Below, one piece after another: positions 52,201-60,405 of a DNA stretch of 64,000 nucleotides (the stretch's first letter is position 1; every line of letters begins with the position of its first letter). The translations under genes and the position numbers were made by a program. Under the pieces are notes generated by a model. The model did no database searches, was not told the origin of the DNA, and saw only the letters and a list, made by a program, of their open reading frames with translations. Source of the stretch: Paenibacillus dokdonensis (GTDB lineage Bacteria; Bacillota; Bacilli; Paenibacillales; Paenibacillaceae); NCBI RefSeq assembly GCF_004916975.1, contig NZ_STGQ01000001.1, forward strand, positions 2,467,939 through 2,531,938, in the 5' to 3' direction.

Positions 52201-52428
52201 ATGAAATTTGAGCTTGGACGCTGCTTGCTGCATGAACGACTTCTGGAATCCAGAAAAACAGTGGAATCGCTGGCAAAAGAATTGCTTCTTAAACCGGAAC
52301 GAATTTCCGACTTTATGGATAACAAAAGAGTCATGCCGCTCAAAATTGCCTTATCGATCGCCGACTCCATCGGTTGCGATGTACGCGCCCTGTATGAATT
52401 AATTCCGCAAGTACCGATATCAAAATGA
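52201..52428 (+). CDS. Small helix-turn-helix (XRE/Cro-like) protein
   Basis: A 75-residue DNA-binding protein consisting of one XRE-like domain (LLESRKTVESLAKELLLKPE, then ISDFMDNKRVMPLKIALSIA). No sensor part is attached. It resembles the short Cro/CI-type regulators of Bacillota chromosomes. A GGGGGGG tract at 52186-52192 serves as the ribosome-binding site for ATG 52201. It is followed by its own terminator. Confidence 0.72.
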   Translation: MKFELGRCLLHERLLESRKTVESLAKELLLKPERISDFMDNKRVMPLKIALSIADSIGCDVRALYELIPQVPISK

Positions 52429-52481
52429 CAAGAACCTGCTCCAGATAATAAAGTTGTTTAAATTTCATCTTAAATAGTCAG

Positions 52482-52517
52482 AGCCTTACTACAATTTCTG
52501 TGTAGTAAGGCTTTTTA
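52482..52517 (+). terminator. Terminator
   Basis: AGCCTTACTACA (52482-52493) and TGTAGTAAGGCT (52501-52512) form a perfect 12-base stem followed by TTTT. Between it and the ABC permease at 52806 lies only AT-rich promoter sequence with TATAAT at about 52710. Confidence 0.85.
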
Positions 52518-52805
52518 CATTTGTTTGAAAAATGTGAGTCATTCTATGAGCTGTATCTTCCTTTTTGAATTCCGGCATCTCGGCACTGCTTACTTTTTAC
52601 AATGATCGGGTAGAAGTTGCCATAAAAATGGCTATTTCCCTCGTTACTAAAAATTAAATAAGTACCAAATTAATTTTAATATAATACATTTTATTAAAAA
52701 TTGTTGAGCCTATAATTATGGATACGAGATATCTTCATATGTGTAGCGTGAATTACTCTACTGGCGGATGTTTTGTTAAATCATACTGATAAAGGGGTGA
52801 TAGAA

Positions 52806-53756
52806 GTGAAAACGGTCTTAGACAACAATAAAAACAATCTCCCAATGAAGAAAAAAATAAGCAGCTTCCATAGTATAAAAAGAGATTCTCTCTTATATCT
52901 ACTTTTACTGCTGCCATTGGCGTATATCATCATATTTAAATATGCGCCAATCTACGGTGTCTTGATGGCTTTCCAGGATTATAACATTTTTGAGGGAATT
53001 AGCGGGAGCGAGTGGGTTGGGCTTGATGTCTTCAATTTCATTTTTCATCAGAATAGTTTTTATCGAGCTCTTATAAACACACTTGCTTTAAACTTTCTGG
53101 ATCTGGTAGCGGGGTTTCCGGCACCGATCATTCTGGCCATTTTATTGAATGAGCTCCGTTATGTAAGATTAAAAAAATTAACTCAAACAATTCTATATTT
53201 ACCTCACTTCTTATCATGGGTCATTATTGGAGGGATGGTATACCTGATGTTTTCTTCAGGCGGCATGGCGAATAGCGTCTTGTCCAGCCTTGGTTTGGGT
53301 AACATTGAGTTTCTTTCTCAAAAAACGAACTGGCTGATCATGTATGTAGGTGTTGGGGTATGGCAAAGTGTAGGATGGGGGACCATCCTCTATTTAGCAT
53401 CAATTGTCGGAATCAATAAGGATTTATATGAGGCTTCAGATATGGACGGGTGCAGCAGGCTCCGTAAAATCTGGCATATTACTTTGCCTGGGATTAAGCC
53501 TACGATTATTATGTTGCTTATTTTGCAAATTGGAAGAATGATCTCGATAGGATTCGATCGACCGTTTGTTATGGGGAATTCCTTGGTGAGCGAATACTCC
53601 GATGTCATCAGTACCTATGTGTATAGGATAGGAATCGGGTCCGGGGATTTTTCGCAGGCAACCGCAGTTGGATTATTTCAATCTATTGTAGGGTTGATAT
53701 TACTAGTGGCAGCAAATTTTATTGCTAAAAAAATTGGTGAGCATGGAATTTGGTAA
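52806..53756 (+). CDS. Carbohydrate ABC transporter permease, LplB-type
   Basis: A 316-residue inner-membrane permease with six helices. It has the group mark YAPIYGVLMAFQDYN after the first helix and the EAA loop YEASDMDGCSRLRKIWHITL, then PGIKP, which contacts the ATPase. Together with the next permease and the lipoprotein it imports an oligosaccharide; the ATPase gene is absent and is likely a shared MsmK-type protein. AAAGGGGTG supports GTG 52806. Expression is probably under the YesN/YesM-type system downstream. Confidence 0.92.
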   Translation: MKTVLDNNKNNLPMKKKISSFHSIKRDSLLYLLLLLPLAYIIIFKYAPIYGVLMAFQDYNIFEGISGSEWVGLDVFNFIFHQNSFYRALINTLALNFLDLVAGFPAPIILAILLNELRYVRLKKLTQTILYLPHFLSWVIIGGMVYLMFSSGGMANSVLSSLGLGNIEFLSQKTNWLIMYVGVGVWQSVGWGTILYLASIVGINKDLYEASDMDGCSRLRKIWHITLPGIKPTIIMLLILQIGRMISIGFDRPFVMGNSLVSEYSDVISTYVYRIGIGSGDFSQATAVGLFQSIVGLILLVAANFIAKKIGEHGIW

Positions 53757-53767
53757 GGAGTGTGACT

Positions 53768-54643
53768 ATGATGAGCAACAGGCTTAGAATGAATTGGGCT
53801 GATCTATTGATTATTATCTTCATTTCTGGAGTAGCGATTATATGTCTTGTTCCATTTTTGTATATGATTGCGCTTTCATTAAGTTCAAATAATGCAATTA
53901 TTTCACAGAAGGTTTCTCTTTGGCCGGTAGAGTTCACAATCGAAACTTACAAGACGATCTTAAGCGATATTGAAATGATTTATACACTCGGATATACCAT
54001 TGTGCTTACGATTATATATACAATCTTCTGTATGTTTTTAACAATATGTGCAGCGTATCCGCTTACAAAGAAAAGATTAAAGGGAAGAAATTTTTTATTA
54101 ACCGTCATGGTCATTACCATGTACTTTAGTGGAGGTTTAATACCTAGCTATCTTCTAGTAAAAAACCTGGATTTGATCAATACGGTCGGGAGCTTGATTT
54201 TGCCTGGAGCTATGAGTGTTTTTAATGTGATCATACTAAAAACCTTTTTTTCCTCACTTCCGGAAAGCTTGGAAGAATCGGCATCTATAGATGGGTGTAA
54301 TGATCTTGGAATCCTTATGCGGATTGTTCTACCGCTATCTTTGCCTTGTATAGCAACGTTAAGCCTCTTTTATGCGGTTGATAGATGGAATGGTTTTCAG
54401 GACGCGCTTTTTTATATCACAAGCAAGAACTTGTATCCGATCCAATTAAAACTGTACCAAATCATATCGGCAAATCAACAACTAGATACCCAGCAAGGTG
54501 AAGGCAGTGTTGGCGCCTTTATAGTTCCTGAGTCATTGAAAGCGGCGAGTGTCATGTTTGCAACTGTTCCTATCTTAGTTGTCTACCCTAAACTTCAAAA
54601 ATATTTTGTTGATGGTGTATTGACGGGGGCCATTAAGGGTTGA
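53768..54643 (+). CDS. Carbohydrate ABC transporter permease, YtcP-type
   Basis: A 291-residue partner permease. FLYMIALSLSSNNAIISQKV is the typical loop after helix 1, and SLPESLEESASIDGCNDLGI then MRIVLPLSLP is the EAA loop. AAGGAGTG lies before ATG 53768, 11 bases after the first permease. The two form the membrane channel. The C-terminal VYPKLQKYFVDGVLTGAIKG is family-typical, so the gene is complete. Confidence 0.92.
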   Translation: MMSNRLRMNWADLLIIIFISGVAIICLVPFLYMIALSLSSNNAIISQKVSLWPVEFTIETYKTILSDIEMIYTLGYTIVLTIIYTIFCMFLTICAAYPLTKKRLKGRNFLLTVMVITMYFSGGLIPSYLLVKNLDLINTVGSLILPGAMSVFNVIILKTFFSSLPESLEESASIDGCNDLGILMRIVLPLSLPCIATLSLFYAVDRWNGFQDALFYITSKNLYPIQLKLYQIISANQQLDTQQGEGSVGAFIVPESLKAASVMFATVPILVVYPKLQKYFVDGVLTGAIKG

Positions 54644-54706
54644 CGAGTATTCGTATGCTCATATTGCTTGTCAAGAGATTAATCGACTCTAAAGGGGGTG
54701 ATTATT

Positions 54707-54796
54707 TTGTCGACGGTCAGGAAGAAAAAACTCAAGCTTTATGGGAAGCAGCTCGTGAGAGGAACGATAATTAATAGCTATATGGCTTCGAAATGA
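54707..54796 (+). CDS. Tiny basic ORF with strong ribosome-binding site
   Basis: AAAGGGGGTGA precedes TTG 54707 at ideal distance, giving 29 residues (MSTVRKKKLKLYGKQLVRGT, then IINSYMASK). It is very basic and lies between permease and binding-protein genes. Another frame of the same stretch also looks coding (DYFVDGQEEKTQALWEAARE). Either a small peptide or a decayed gene. Confidence 0.25.
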   Translation: MSTVRKKKLKLYGKQLVRGTIINSYMASK

Positions 54797-54819
54797 CTAA
54801 TTGAAAAGTGAGGTTAAAT

Positions 54820-56415
54820 ATGAAAAGTAAAATAATGATGGTTCTATTACCGGTCTTGGCGCTATTAGCAGGTACATTGGCAGGATGTGGCAGCGATACG
54901 ACAAAAGAAAGCCAGTCAACATCATCAACGACGTCCACGTCAAAGACAGAAGCCACGTCTTCAGATTCGCCGGTTACCCTTACGGTTGAAGTATTTGACA
55001 GAGGCATACAGGGACAGCCGGATTTGAACAATAATACTTGGACAAGGTATATCAATGATAATTTTGGGAAACAGAACAATGCTATTGTGAAATTTGTTCC
55101 GGTACCCAGGTCGCAGGAAGTCGATAAGCTCAATGTATTGATGGCAGCGGGAGAGGCACCCGATATATCCTTTACTTATGACAGTGCAACAGTCTCAAGA
55201 TACTCTAGCATGAATGGCATTATGCAATTGGATGATTTGTTGGATAATAACGGTAAGGATTTGACTAACTATCTGGGGGAAAAAGTTCTTTCTTATGGAG
55301 CTTTTGATGGGAAACAAATGGCGATACCTGCCAAAAGAACTTCACTAGCATGGATTGGCATGTTTATTAGAAAGGACTGGCTGGATAAATTGGGAATGCC
55401 AATTCCTACTACAAGGGATGAATTATATAATACTTTAATTGCATTCCGAGATAAAAATCCGGGTGGCGTAGATGGTGTTATTCCTTGGGGAGTGGCCGCA
55501 ACCGGTATGAATTATGGCTATGGAAATTTAATTGACTCTTTCTGGGGGAAACAGTCGGAGGAAGAATTCGTTACAACTCCAGGCTGGCTAAAACCCGGAA
55601 ACAAGGATGCATTCAAGTTCCTCAACAAGCTTTATAATGAAAAATTAATCAGCCCTGATTTCGCCTTAGACAAAACAGCAAAGCAAGCGGATGCTGACGT
55701 GACCAACGGTAAAGTCGGATTCTTCAGTGCAAACTGGGATTATCCGCTACGTCAAAATATCAGTGAGCCTTTAAAGGCAAATGTGCCTAGTGCAAACTTT
55801 GTTCCTATTGACACTTTTAAGAATGATGAAGGAAAATACAAGAAAATTGCGTACAATGAAAACGGTGTAAGCCTCTTTATCCCGAAGAGCAGTAAAAATG
55901 CAGAACTGGCAATTAAATACCTTAACTGGATGTCCGACCCTAAAGTATTATTCTTCCTGCAATACGGACAGGAAGGGGTTAATCACAAGATGGTTAATGG
56001 TATTCCGCAGGTGATCAATCAAACTGGGGATAACATGCAAACCAGTTATCTAAATCTTGATTATACACTGGTTGTAAATGGCGTGGAGCTTGGCGACCCT
56101 CAGAAGAATATTAAGGCATTAGCTGCATCGGCTCCCGGACTCGAAGCTGTTGCAGAACAATCATACAAAATAAATACGACAGACACATACACAGGCTTCT
56201 TCTTTGATACGCCAAATAAGTCCAATATTAAATTCGGCAAAACGCTTGGGGATATGAACAATCAAATGACGGATAAACTTATCGTTTGTAAGCCTTCGGA
56301 ATTCGACAGCTTGTACGATAAGTTGGTTGCAGAGTATATGGCAGCAGGCGGGAAGGCTGTTATGGATGAAAATGTGAAAATCTATAAGGATATGCAAGCA
56401 AATAAGAAACAATAA
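54820..56415 (+). CDS. Extracellular carbohydrate-binding lipoprotein (LipO/YtcQ type)
   Basis: A 531-residue solute-binding lipoprotein. The signal ends in LAGC (Cys23), followed by a Ser/Thr-rich linker and the large two-lobe domain of Paenibacillus-type family 1 binding proteins; LNVLMAAGEAPDISFTYDSA near residue 105 and AIPAKRTSLAWIGMFIRKDW near 170 are typical. It delivers an oligosaccharide to the two permeases before it. GTGAGG lies 7 bases before ATG 54820. A terminator follows, so expression of the two-component genes is separate. Confidence 0.92.
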   Translation: MKSKIMMVLLPVLALLAGTLAGCGSDTTKESQSTSSTTSTSKTEATSSDSPVTLTVEVFDRGIQGQPDLNNNTWTRYINDNFGKQNNAIVKFVPVPRSQEVDKLNVLMAAGEAPDISFTYDSATVSRYSSMNGIMQLDDLLDNNGKDLTNYLGEKVLSYGAFDGKQMAIPAKRTSLAWIGMFIRKDWLDKLGMPIPTTRDELYNTLIAFRDKNPGGVDGVIPWGVAATGMNYGYGNLIDSFWGKQSEEEFVTTPGWLKPGNKDAFKFLNKLYNEKLISPDFALDKTAKQADADVTNGKVGFFSANWDYPLRQNISEPLKANVPSANFVPIDTFKNDEGKYKKIAYNENGVSLFIPKSSKNAELAIKYLNWMSDPKVLFFLQYGQEGVNHKMVNGIPQVINQTGDNMQTSYLNLDYTLVVNGVELGDPQKNIKALAASAPGLEAVAEQSYKINTTDTYTGFFFDTPNKSNIKFGKTLGDMNNQMTDKLIVCKPSEFDSLYDKLVAEYMAAGGKAVMDENVKIYKDMQANKKQ

Positions 56416-56480
56416 CACAACAATGTTCATATTGGCCGTTGATCTATCAACGGCTTACATGAAAAAAACGATGTTGAGTA

Positions 56481-56523
56481 AAAAGCCTGTGGACATAACG
56501 GCGTTATATCCATAGGCTTTTAC
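56481..56523 (+). terminator. Terminator of the ABC transporter operon
   Basis: AAAAGCCTGTGGACATAAC and GTTATATCCATAGGCTTTT pair with few mismatches around GGC, closing the transporter unit. Confidence 0.82.
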
Positions 56524-56656
56524 TACGGAACGCTTAGTACCATGACCGAATCAAATTTCAGGACACAAATATATTTTTTCTCTGTCCTGCCCGGTGGTAT
56601 AATGCCATTGTCTTCGTGTGGGATTTATGGAATCCGATATCTAGGGGGGGTTACTT

Positions 56657-58093
56657 ATGTATAGCGTTATTATTATAGATGATGAACCTTGGGCTATAAA
56701 AGGCATTCGGAATGCATTTAACTGGCATAAATATGGATTCGAGATAACAGGCCAATTTACTAGCGTTCATAAGGCAATGGAGTTTATAAGCAAGGAGCGT
56801 CCTGATCTGGTTTTTACAGATATAAGAATGCCTGAAATTTCAGGTCTTGATCTAATGAGGCTCACCAAAGAAAAAGGGATGGATGTTGAGTTTGTTGTTG
56901 TAAGCGGTTTCTCTGAATTTACATTTGCGCAGGAAGCCTTAAGGTATGGTGCGCTGGATTATTGCTTAAAGCCAATGGACATTGAGACAGCAGATCCATT
57001 GATAGACAAGCTGGCCTTGCACTTTTCTAAAAAGAGAAGCAGCAAAAATAACCTTATCCTAGAGGCGCTAACCTCAGCTGATAAAAGTGAATTAAATCGT
57101 TTAACACCATTTTTCGACCATTCATCTGACGTTTACTTTCGTGTACTTATCATTTATTCAAGTAGCGAGGGCAAGGATTATAGAAACTTAAAGTTCTTCG
57201 ATCGTAAACATACATTGGAAGTTGAATTTGGATCAACAAAGACGCTATATATTCTCAAAAGTGACAAAAGATCTGATTTGGATGATCGATTAAATTGTGC
57301 AGTTTTCACGGGATCAGATATAAAAGCAGTAGGTATCAGCAGCACTTCAACTAACTGTGAAAATATTGCAAAGCTTATCAAGGAAGCAGATCTCGCAGTA
57401 TCACAAATTTTTTTAAATGAGGAAAGGGGGATATTTGAATATGAGCCAAAGCTTAATGTGGTTAAGCCCTTTATTGATGGAATTTCATCTATTATTCAAG
57501 AGAATAAGTTTGAAGAAATGGATGACATCATTGAAAGACTCGTGTCTTTCTTCAAGCAGAATCATTTAGGCATGGGAGAGCTGGTTCACTTATGGAATCA
57601 AGTGGTCAGTCTGTTGGTTAGTACCTATTACGAAGAGCTGAGATACATGGAGCTTGATTTCCTTAATTATTCCGAACTAAAAGAGCGCTTTGAAAACTTT
57701 GAGTCCTTGTGCTTTTTTCTGAATGACATTTTTATATACATCAAGCAGTTGAACAGCCAGTCTATCAATGAAGGTGATATCAACTCTTATTTTACCCAGA
57801 TGGTGAAGTACATTGACAATCATTTTCAGCATAGGTTGTACCTTAAAGATTTATCCATAAAATTTTTTATTAACCAAGTGTATTGCTGCCAGCTTTTCAA
57901 GAAAAATTTGGGCAAAACCTTTTCGGAATATGTTACTGAATTGAGGATTAAAAAAGCTTGTGAGCTTCTGAAACATACAGTGTTGTCCATTGAAGACGTT
58001 GCAACAAAAGTAGGATATGCGGATTACTACTATTTCAATAAAGTATTTAAGAAACAGTGCGGGATTACACCTTCGAAATTCAGAAAAAGTTGA
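56657..58093 (+). CDS. AraC-type response regulator (YesN-like)
   Basis: A 478-residue response regulator. The receiver domain (residues 1-120) has the acidic pair Asp8/Asp9 and phospho-acceptor Asp55 in FTDIRMPE, with Lys of CLKPMD near 105. A middle linker of about 260 residues follows, and the last 100 are AraC helix-turn-helices (LSIKFFINQVYCCQLFKKNL; DVATKVGYADYYYFNKVFKK). The paired kinase follows at 58116. AGGGGGGG precedes ATG 56657. It probably activates the oligosaccharide transporter upstream and perhaps the GH43 gene downstream. Confidence 0.93.
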   Translation: MYSVIIIDDEPWAIKGIRNAFNWHKYGFEITGQFTSVHKAMEFISKERPDLVFTDIRMPEISGLDLMRLTKEKGMDVEFVVVSGFSEFTFAQEALRYGALDYCLKPMDIETADPLIDKLALHFSKKRSSKNNLILEALTSADKSELNRLTPFFDHSSDVYFRVLIIYSSSEGKDYRNLKFFDRKHTLEVEFGSTKTLYILKSDKRSDLDDRLNCAVFTGSDIKAVGISSTSTNCENIAKLIKEADLAVSQIFLNEERGIFEYEPKLNVVKPFIDGISSIIQENKFEEMDDIIERLVSFFKQNHLGMGELVHLWNQVVSLLVSTYYEELRYMELDFLNYSELKERFENFESLCFFLNDIFIYIKQLNSQSINEGDINSYFTQMVKYIDNHFQHRLYLKDLSIKFFINQVYCCQLFKKNLGKTFSEYVTELRIKKACELLKHTVLSIEDVATKVGYADYYYFNKVFKKQCGITPSKFRKS

Positions 58094-58115
58094 TGGTTTG
58101 GGATGGAGTGGGAGT

Positions 58116-59918
58116 ATGCGGATTAGTAGAATGAAACTCAAACATCAGATTTTAATCATTTTTTTATTTTCGATAATTATATTCACAACGATGGAGTTCT
58201 ATTTCTATTACAGCTTCTATAATCTGACCCAGAAAAGAGCTGTCAATTATGGAAATAAAATCATTGAACAAACACGCCAAAAGATAGATTCCGGTTTTAA
58301 CGATATTGAAGTTAGTACAAACATTGCTGTTAATAATAAAAAGATCCAAGAATTTACCACTGCTGATGATGATTATAAAAGGGTATTTGATTTCGGCACC
58401 TATGTCATTGATCTCATGGAATATATGAGGTCCTTTAATTCCTATGTGGATGGAATTGTTATTAATGACAATCAAGGAAGACGAATTTACAGTTTAGCTA
58501 TAGCAAAGGGTGACATCTTTTACTCAAATCAATATGATAAATTTTTCAAGCAATATAAAAACGATAGTGAGTCTGTTAAAAAAGGAACATTTACAAATAT
58601 TTTAAAAGATGAAAAAACAGGAAGTGAATATTTCTTTTATATAGCCCCGATTATTGAATCTATTGGCGGGGTTCATTTTTCTGAGCAAACCGGCTATTGT
58701 TCAGTTATGGTGAATACGGAAAAGCTGCAAGAACTTGTTGAAAATACCGATTTGACGCCCAACTCTTCTTTGTATCTGTTAAACAGCCGAAATGAGGTCA
58801 TTGTATCAAATAACGCATATTACCGTGGTAATCTATTTAAGGATATACTCTCCGTAGATCGGGGTAGTTTAACCAATGGCGTCAAAACAAATATAAACGG
58901 GAAAGACGTCATCGTTCAGGAAAAAGGCTTGGAGCAGGCTAAGGGGTGGCGGATCGTGAGTATTATTCCGGTGCACGAATTAACAACCGACATGAACGAT
59001 ATTAAAAACATGAGTATTATAGCAGGAATTGGTATCATTCTGAGTATGATGATTCTGGGATACTTTTTCTTGAATAATCTGACACGGCCTGTTATGGGGC
59101 TTGTCGCCGATATGAAAAAAATTGGTAAAAGAAATATAGGATTCCGGATAAAGGTGCGCTCCACCAATGAAGTTGGCGTATTGGCCTATGATATCAATAG
59201 CATGGTTGACCAAATGGAAAAGATGTCAAGCGATATATTAAATACGCAGGTAAGATTGTATGAGTCAGAGCTCAGCAAAAAACAGGCTGAATTTTCGGCC
59301 CTGCAAAGTCAAATCAACCCGCATTTCCTGTATAATACATTAAATTGCATAAGCAGTATCGGACTTGAATACGGCATCAATGAAATCGCGCAGATTACTT
59401 CATCCATGTCCAAGATCTTTCGATATAGCATTAAAAAAGATGAGCTTGTTTTAATTAATGAAGAAATTCAATGTATTAAGGCATATATGAATATTATCTC
59501 CATTCGATATGAAAACAAGTTTTTGATGGAAATAAATGTGGATTTAAAACTGTTGGAAATGAAAACACCTAAAATGATCTTGCAGCCCATTGTTGAAAAT
59601 TCTGTATATCATGGGCTTGAAAGGATGGATGCAGGGGGTTATCTTCGTGTGAGCGGTCATATTGATGCTAATGGAGATGTATGTTTTCAAGTGTCCGACA
59701 CCGGAAAAGGGATAGCTAAAGACGAGCTCGAGAGCATTAAAGCGAAGCTGAGTATGGAATATTCGGAGAGAATGAAAAACAGTTTGGATGGCAAAAATAT
59801 CGGTCTATCCAATATACATAACAGGATAAAGCTGCTGTTCGGAGAAGGCTATGGAGTGGAAATAGAAAGTCAGATCGGTCGGGGAACTACGGTTCTCGTT
59901 AAGATCCCTCACATTTGA
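58116..59918 (+). CDS. Sensor histidine kinase (YesM/LytS family)
   Basis: A 600-residue membrane kinase. One membrane segment (about 10-30), an extracellular dCache-like sensor region (to about 297), a second membrane segment (298-318), a HAMP linker, then the His-kinase domain with phospho-His403 in QINPHFLYNTLN, and the ATPase domain (IVENSVYHGLERM, FQVSDTGKGIA, IGLSNIHNRIKLLFGEGYG). GGAGTGGGAG precedes ATG 58116; frames open upstream overlap the regulator and are not used. It senses the sugar, perhaps through the binding lipoprotein, and phosphorylates the YesN-like partner. Confidence 0.93.
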   Translation: MRISRMKLKHQILIIFLFSIIIFTTMEFYFYYSFYNLTQKRAVNYGNKIIEQTRQKIDSGFNDIEVSTNIAVNNKKIQEFTTADDDYKRVFDFGTYVIDLMEYMRSFNSYVDGIVINDNQGRRIYSLAIAKGDIFYSNQYDKFFKQYKNDSESVKKGTFTNILKDEKTGSEYFFYIAPIIESIGGVHFSEQTGYCSVMVNTEKLQELVENTDLTPNSSLYLLNSRNEVIVSNNAYYRGNLFKDILSVDRGSLTNGVKTNINGKDVIVQEKGLEQAKGWRIVSIIPVHELTTDMNDIKNMSIIAGIGIILSMMILGYFFLNNLTRPVMGLVADMKKIGKRNIGFRIKVRSTNEVGVLAYDINSMVDQMEKMSSDILNTQVRLYESELSKKQAEFSALQSQINPHFLYNTLNCISSIGLEYGINEIAQITSSMSKIFRYSIKKDELVLINEEIQCIKAYMNIISIRYENKFLMEINVDLKLLEMKTPKMILQPIVENSVYHGLERMDAGGYLRVSGHIDANGDVCFQVSDTGKGIAKDELESIKAKLSMEYSERMKNSLDGKNIGLSNIHNRIKLLFGEGYGVEIESQIGRGTTVLVKIPHI

Positions 59919-59962
59919 TGGGTAGCACATTTCCGATTTTTGAGAACGGAGCTGATCCATCG

Positions 59963-60037
59963 CTAAAAAGGCATCGGAGATACCAACCCTTCGACTACAA
60001 AGGTACGGTCTACGATGACAGCGGCAATGAGTCCTGA
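59963..60037 (+). pseudogene. Possible relic of a YxeA-type protein
   Basis: The frame reads LKRHRRYQPFDYKGTVYDDS, then GNES and a stop. The pattern RY-YKGTVYDDSGNE resembles the middle of small secreted YxeA-family (DUF1093) proteins. No start or end remains. The surrounding 59919-60365 otherwise holds only the terminator that follows. Confidence 0.3.
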
Positions 60038-60093
60038 TTGTCTGCCGCTCAAACAGGAAGTCTGGCTGATGAGGTTGATGGACTAAAGATCTT

Positions 60094-60124
60094 AAAGAAG
60101 CTGTCGCGGACAGCTTCTTTTTTA
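60094..60124 (+). terminator. Terminator after the kinase gene
   Basis: AAAGAAGCTGTC (60094-60105) and GACAGCTTCTTT (60109-60120) form a perfect stem around GCG, followed by more T. It lies 175 bases after the kinase gene. Confidence 0.85.
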
Positions 60125-60365
60125 TATTCGCTGCGGGTGTGATCACCTGTCGAATAACTGCTTCATCATCGTCTCATTTAATACATTTATTTTGTATTAA
60201 AAGCAGATAAAGTGAATATTTCATTGATTCTTTCAATAAATCCGGAGGAAAACGTTGACTTCGCCGGGAAAATGCCGATATACTCACGTTATATTACAAT
60301 TATATTGTATGAAATGAGGTGATGAGATAACGGAGGCAGTAAAGACCCATACGATCATTCAAACA

Positions 60366-60379
60366 TGAAAGCGTTTTAA
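60366..60379. promoter_or_regulatory. Candidate cre site before the GH43 gene
   Basis: TGAAAGCGTTTTAA agrees with the CcpA consensus TGWAARCGYTWNCW at all but one position. It lies 27 bases before the start codon and would repress the hydrolase when a preferred sugar is present. Confidence 0.6.
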
Positions 60380-60405
60380 TTAAAATCGATGAGGTGATAA
60401 GTTTG

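Noticed and set aside
58017..58115. Upstream start of the sensor kinase overlapping the response regulator
   Set aside because: The 33 extra residues are the shadow of the AraC helix-turn-helix in another frame; ATG 58116 has its own ribosome-binding site.
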